Assembly (NCBI RefSeq): GCF_008711325.1
Contig: NZ_VXDB01000001.1
Coordinates: forward strand, 186,001-250,000
Reading direction: 5' to 3'
Source of the DNA: Roseibium sediminis
GTDB taxonomy: Bacteria > Pseudomonadota > Alphaproteobacteria > Rhizobiales > Stappiaceae
Length of the DNA stretch: 64,000 nucleotides
The notes under the pieces are model-generated. The model had not been told where the DNA came from. It did no database searches and saw nothing but the letters and a program-made list of their open reading frames with translations. This document shows positions 63,554 through 64,000 of this stretch, piece by piece. The position numbers and the translations under genes were made by a program. Within the stretch, counting starts at the first letter, position 1. Every line of letters begins with the position of its first letter.

Positions 63554-63898
63554 TCAGCTCCCGCGTTCTTCCAGTACGAAGCGGATCGATTCCATTGCCG
63601 AAACAAGCCGACGGGACACGTCCCGGTTCGCATCTTCCAGCCTCGCCGCCTTGGCTTCCGCCTTGTCCAGGGTAGAAGCAAGCTGCGAGCGATCCTCGCT
63701 AAGTCGTTGAATGTCTTCCTTGAGACCGCTCACCGACCGATCAACTTCCACGCGATGTTGCACCACGCCTTCCAGAGTGCCAAGTGCGCGTTCAAGCCGC
63801 TGAAGGGCACCATCCAGTGTGACCACACCTTCATGCTCGCTCTCTGCCAAACTCAACGCCACTTCCTCACGTCGTTCTTGTGCCGCACGCGCTACCAT
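63554..63898 (-). CDS. Coiled-coil protein, DUF4164-like
   Basis: A 114-residue, nearly all-helical, acidic protein (ALQRLERALGTLEGVVQHRV, DIQRLSEDRSQLASTLDKAE). DUF4164 proteins sit next to zapA in rhizobia; similarity in size and place suggests a divisome accessory role, but this is inference. ATG at 63898 has AGAGG 7 bases upstream; the reading from 63937 is less likely. The 100 bases beyond it, up to the window end, hold no gene on this strand. Confidence 0.72.
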   Translation of the reverse strand: MVARAAQERREEVALSLAESEHEGVVTLDGALQRLERALGTLEGVVQHRVEVDRSVSGLKEDIQRLSEDRSQLASTLDKAEAKAARLEDANRDVSRRLVSAMESIRFVLEERGS

Positions 63899-64000
63899 AA
63901 AAACACCTCTGGCAGCATTCTGCCCCCCCACACTCAATGATTGCCATAAACTCCACTGACATGCGAAGTCTTTCTGCCAAACTTTTGAAGATTTGGGCGA

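Noticed and set aside
1..64000. CRISPR array, insertion sequences, prophage or integrative element
   Set aside because: No direct-repeat/spacer pattern, transposase, integrase or phage structural gene was seen; the single tRNA gene is intact and has no adjacent integrase or attachment repeat.

Overview
The window comes from an alphaproteobacterium of the Hyphomicrobiales (Rhizobiales) type. The pointers are CtrA and the phosphotransferase ChpT in one neighbourhood, an RpoH with the alphaproteobacterial RpoH box, a DUF1134/EipA protein, the serC leader RNA, the tolQRAB-pal-cpoB-tilS-ftsH-glmM order and a ruvCAB block. A marine Stappiaceae-like genus would fit, but that is inference. The DNA looks chromosomal and core-like. 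I see no insertion sequence, prophage, integrase or CRISPR array, and base composition looks even apart from AT-rich promoter regions.

Layout. 1-3727: hydroxyproline catabolism (4-hydroxyproline epimerase cut by the left edge, FAD D-hydroxyproline dehydrogenase, DapA-family deaminase) with a divergent GntR regulator. 3747-5323: arsenic set arsR-arsC-aqpS. 5386-10730: dipeptide ABC transporter dppABCDF. 11026-14105: glpD-glpK; a GlpR-type regulator lies at 31890. 14321-19011: MscS-type channel, DUF2336 protein, PqiA-like and DsrE-like proteins. 19188-29141: motility and cell cycle block fliI-fliJ, ctrA, then cheA-cheW-cheY-cheB-cheR and chpT. 29241-31837: YHS protein, EipA/DUF1134 and a coiled-coil membrane protein. 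31890-35390: GlpR-type regulator, tRNA-Glu, DUF6476-like protein, RluD-type pseudouridine synthase, rpoH. 35414-37371: thiamine-precursor transporter genes under a TPP riboswitch. 37500-40749: large anchored protein of unknown function and purA. 41041-45780: EamA exporter, serA-serC with its leader RNA, an outer-membrane barrel. 46003-56876: glmM, ftsH, tilS, cpoB, pal, tolB, tolA, tolR, tolQ, ybgC. 56969-59370: ruvB, a small membrane protein, ruvA, ruvC. 59465-63898: TauE-type permease, MazG-like protein, yebC, a YmdB-type phosphodiesterase, 5-FTHF cyclo-ligase, 6S RNA, zapA and a DUF4164 coiled-coil protein.

How parts fit together. ChpT relays phosphate to CtrA, and both are encoded here beside flagellar export (FliI/FliJ) and a complete chemotaxis core. 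The ctrA promoter region carries five GANTC sites in 181 bp and TTAACC motifs, as expected for CcrM/GcrA and CtrA control. The GlpR-type protein probably acts on phased TTTCG boxes in front of glpD. RpoH may drive ftsH from a sigma-32-like promoter.

Most notable non-coding elements: an apparently unannotated small RNA gene (about 22080-22162, minus strand) between ctrA and cheR with its own sigma-70 promoter and intrinsic terminator; a hairpin spanning the rpoH ribosome-binding site; a pseudoknot in the serC leader; a TPP riboswitch whose expression hairpin carries the Shine-Dalgarno sequence of a TTG-started gene; and a probably leaderless arsR. All function calls rest on reading the translated sequence and gene order; no database search was run.
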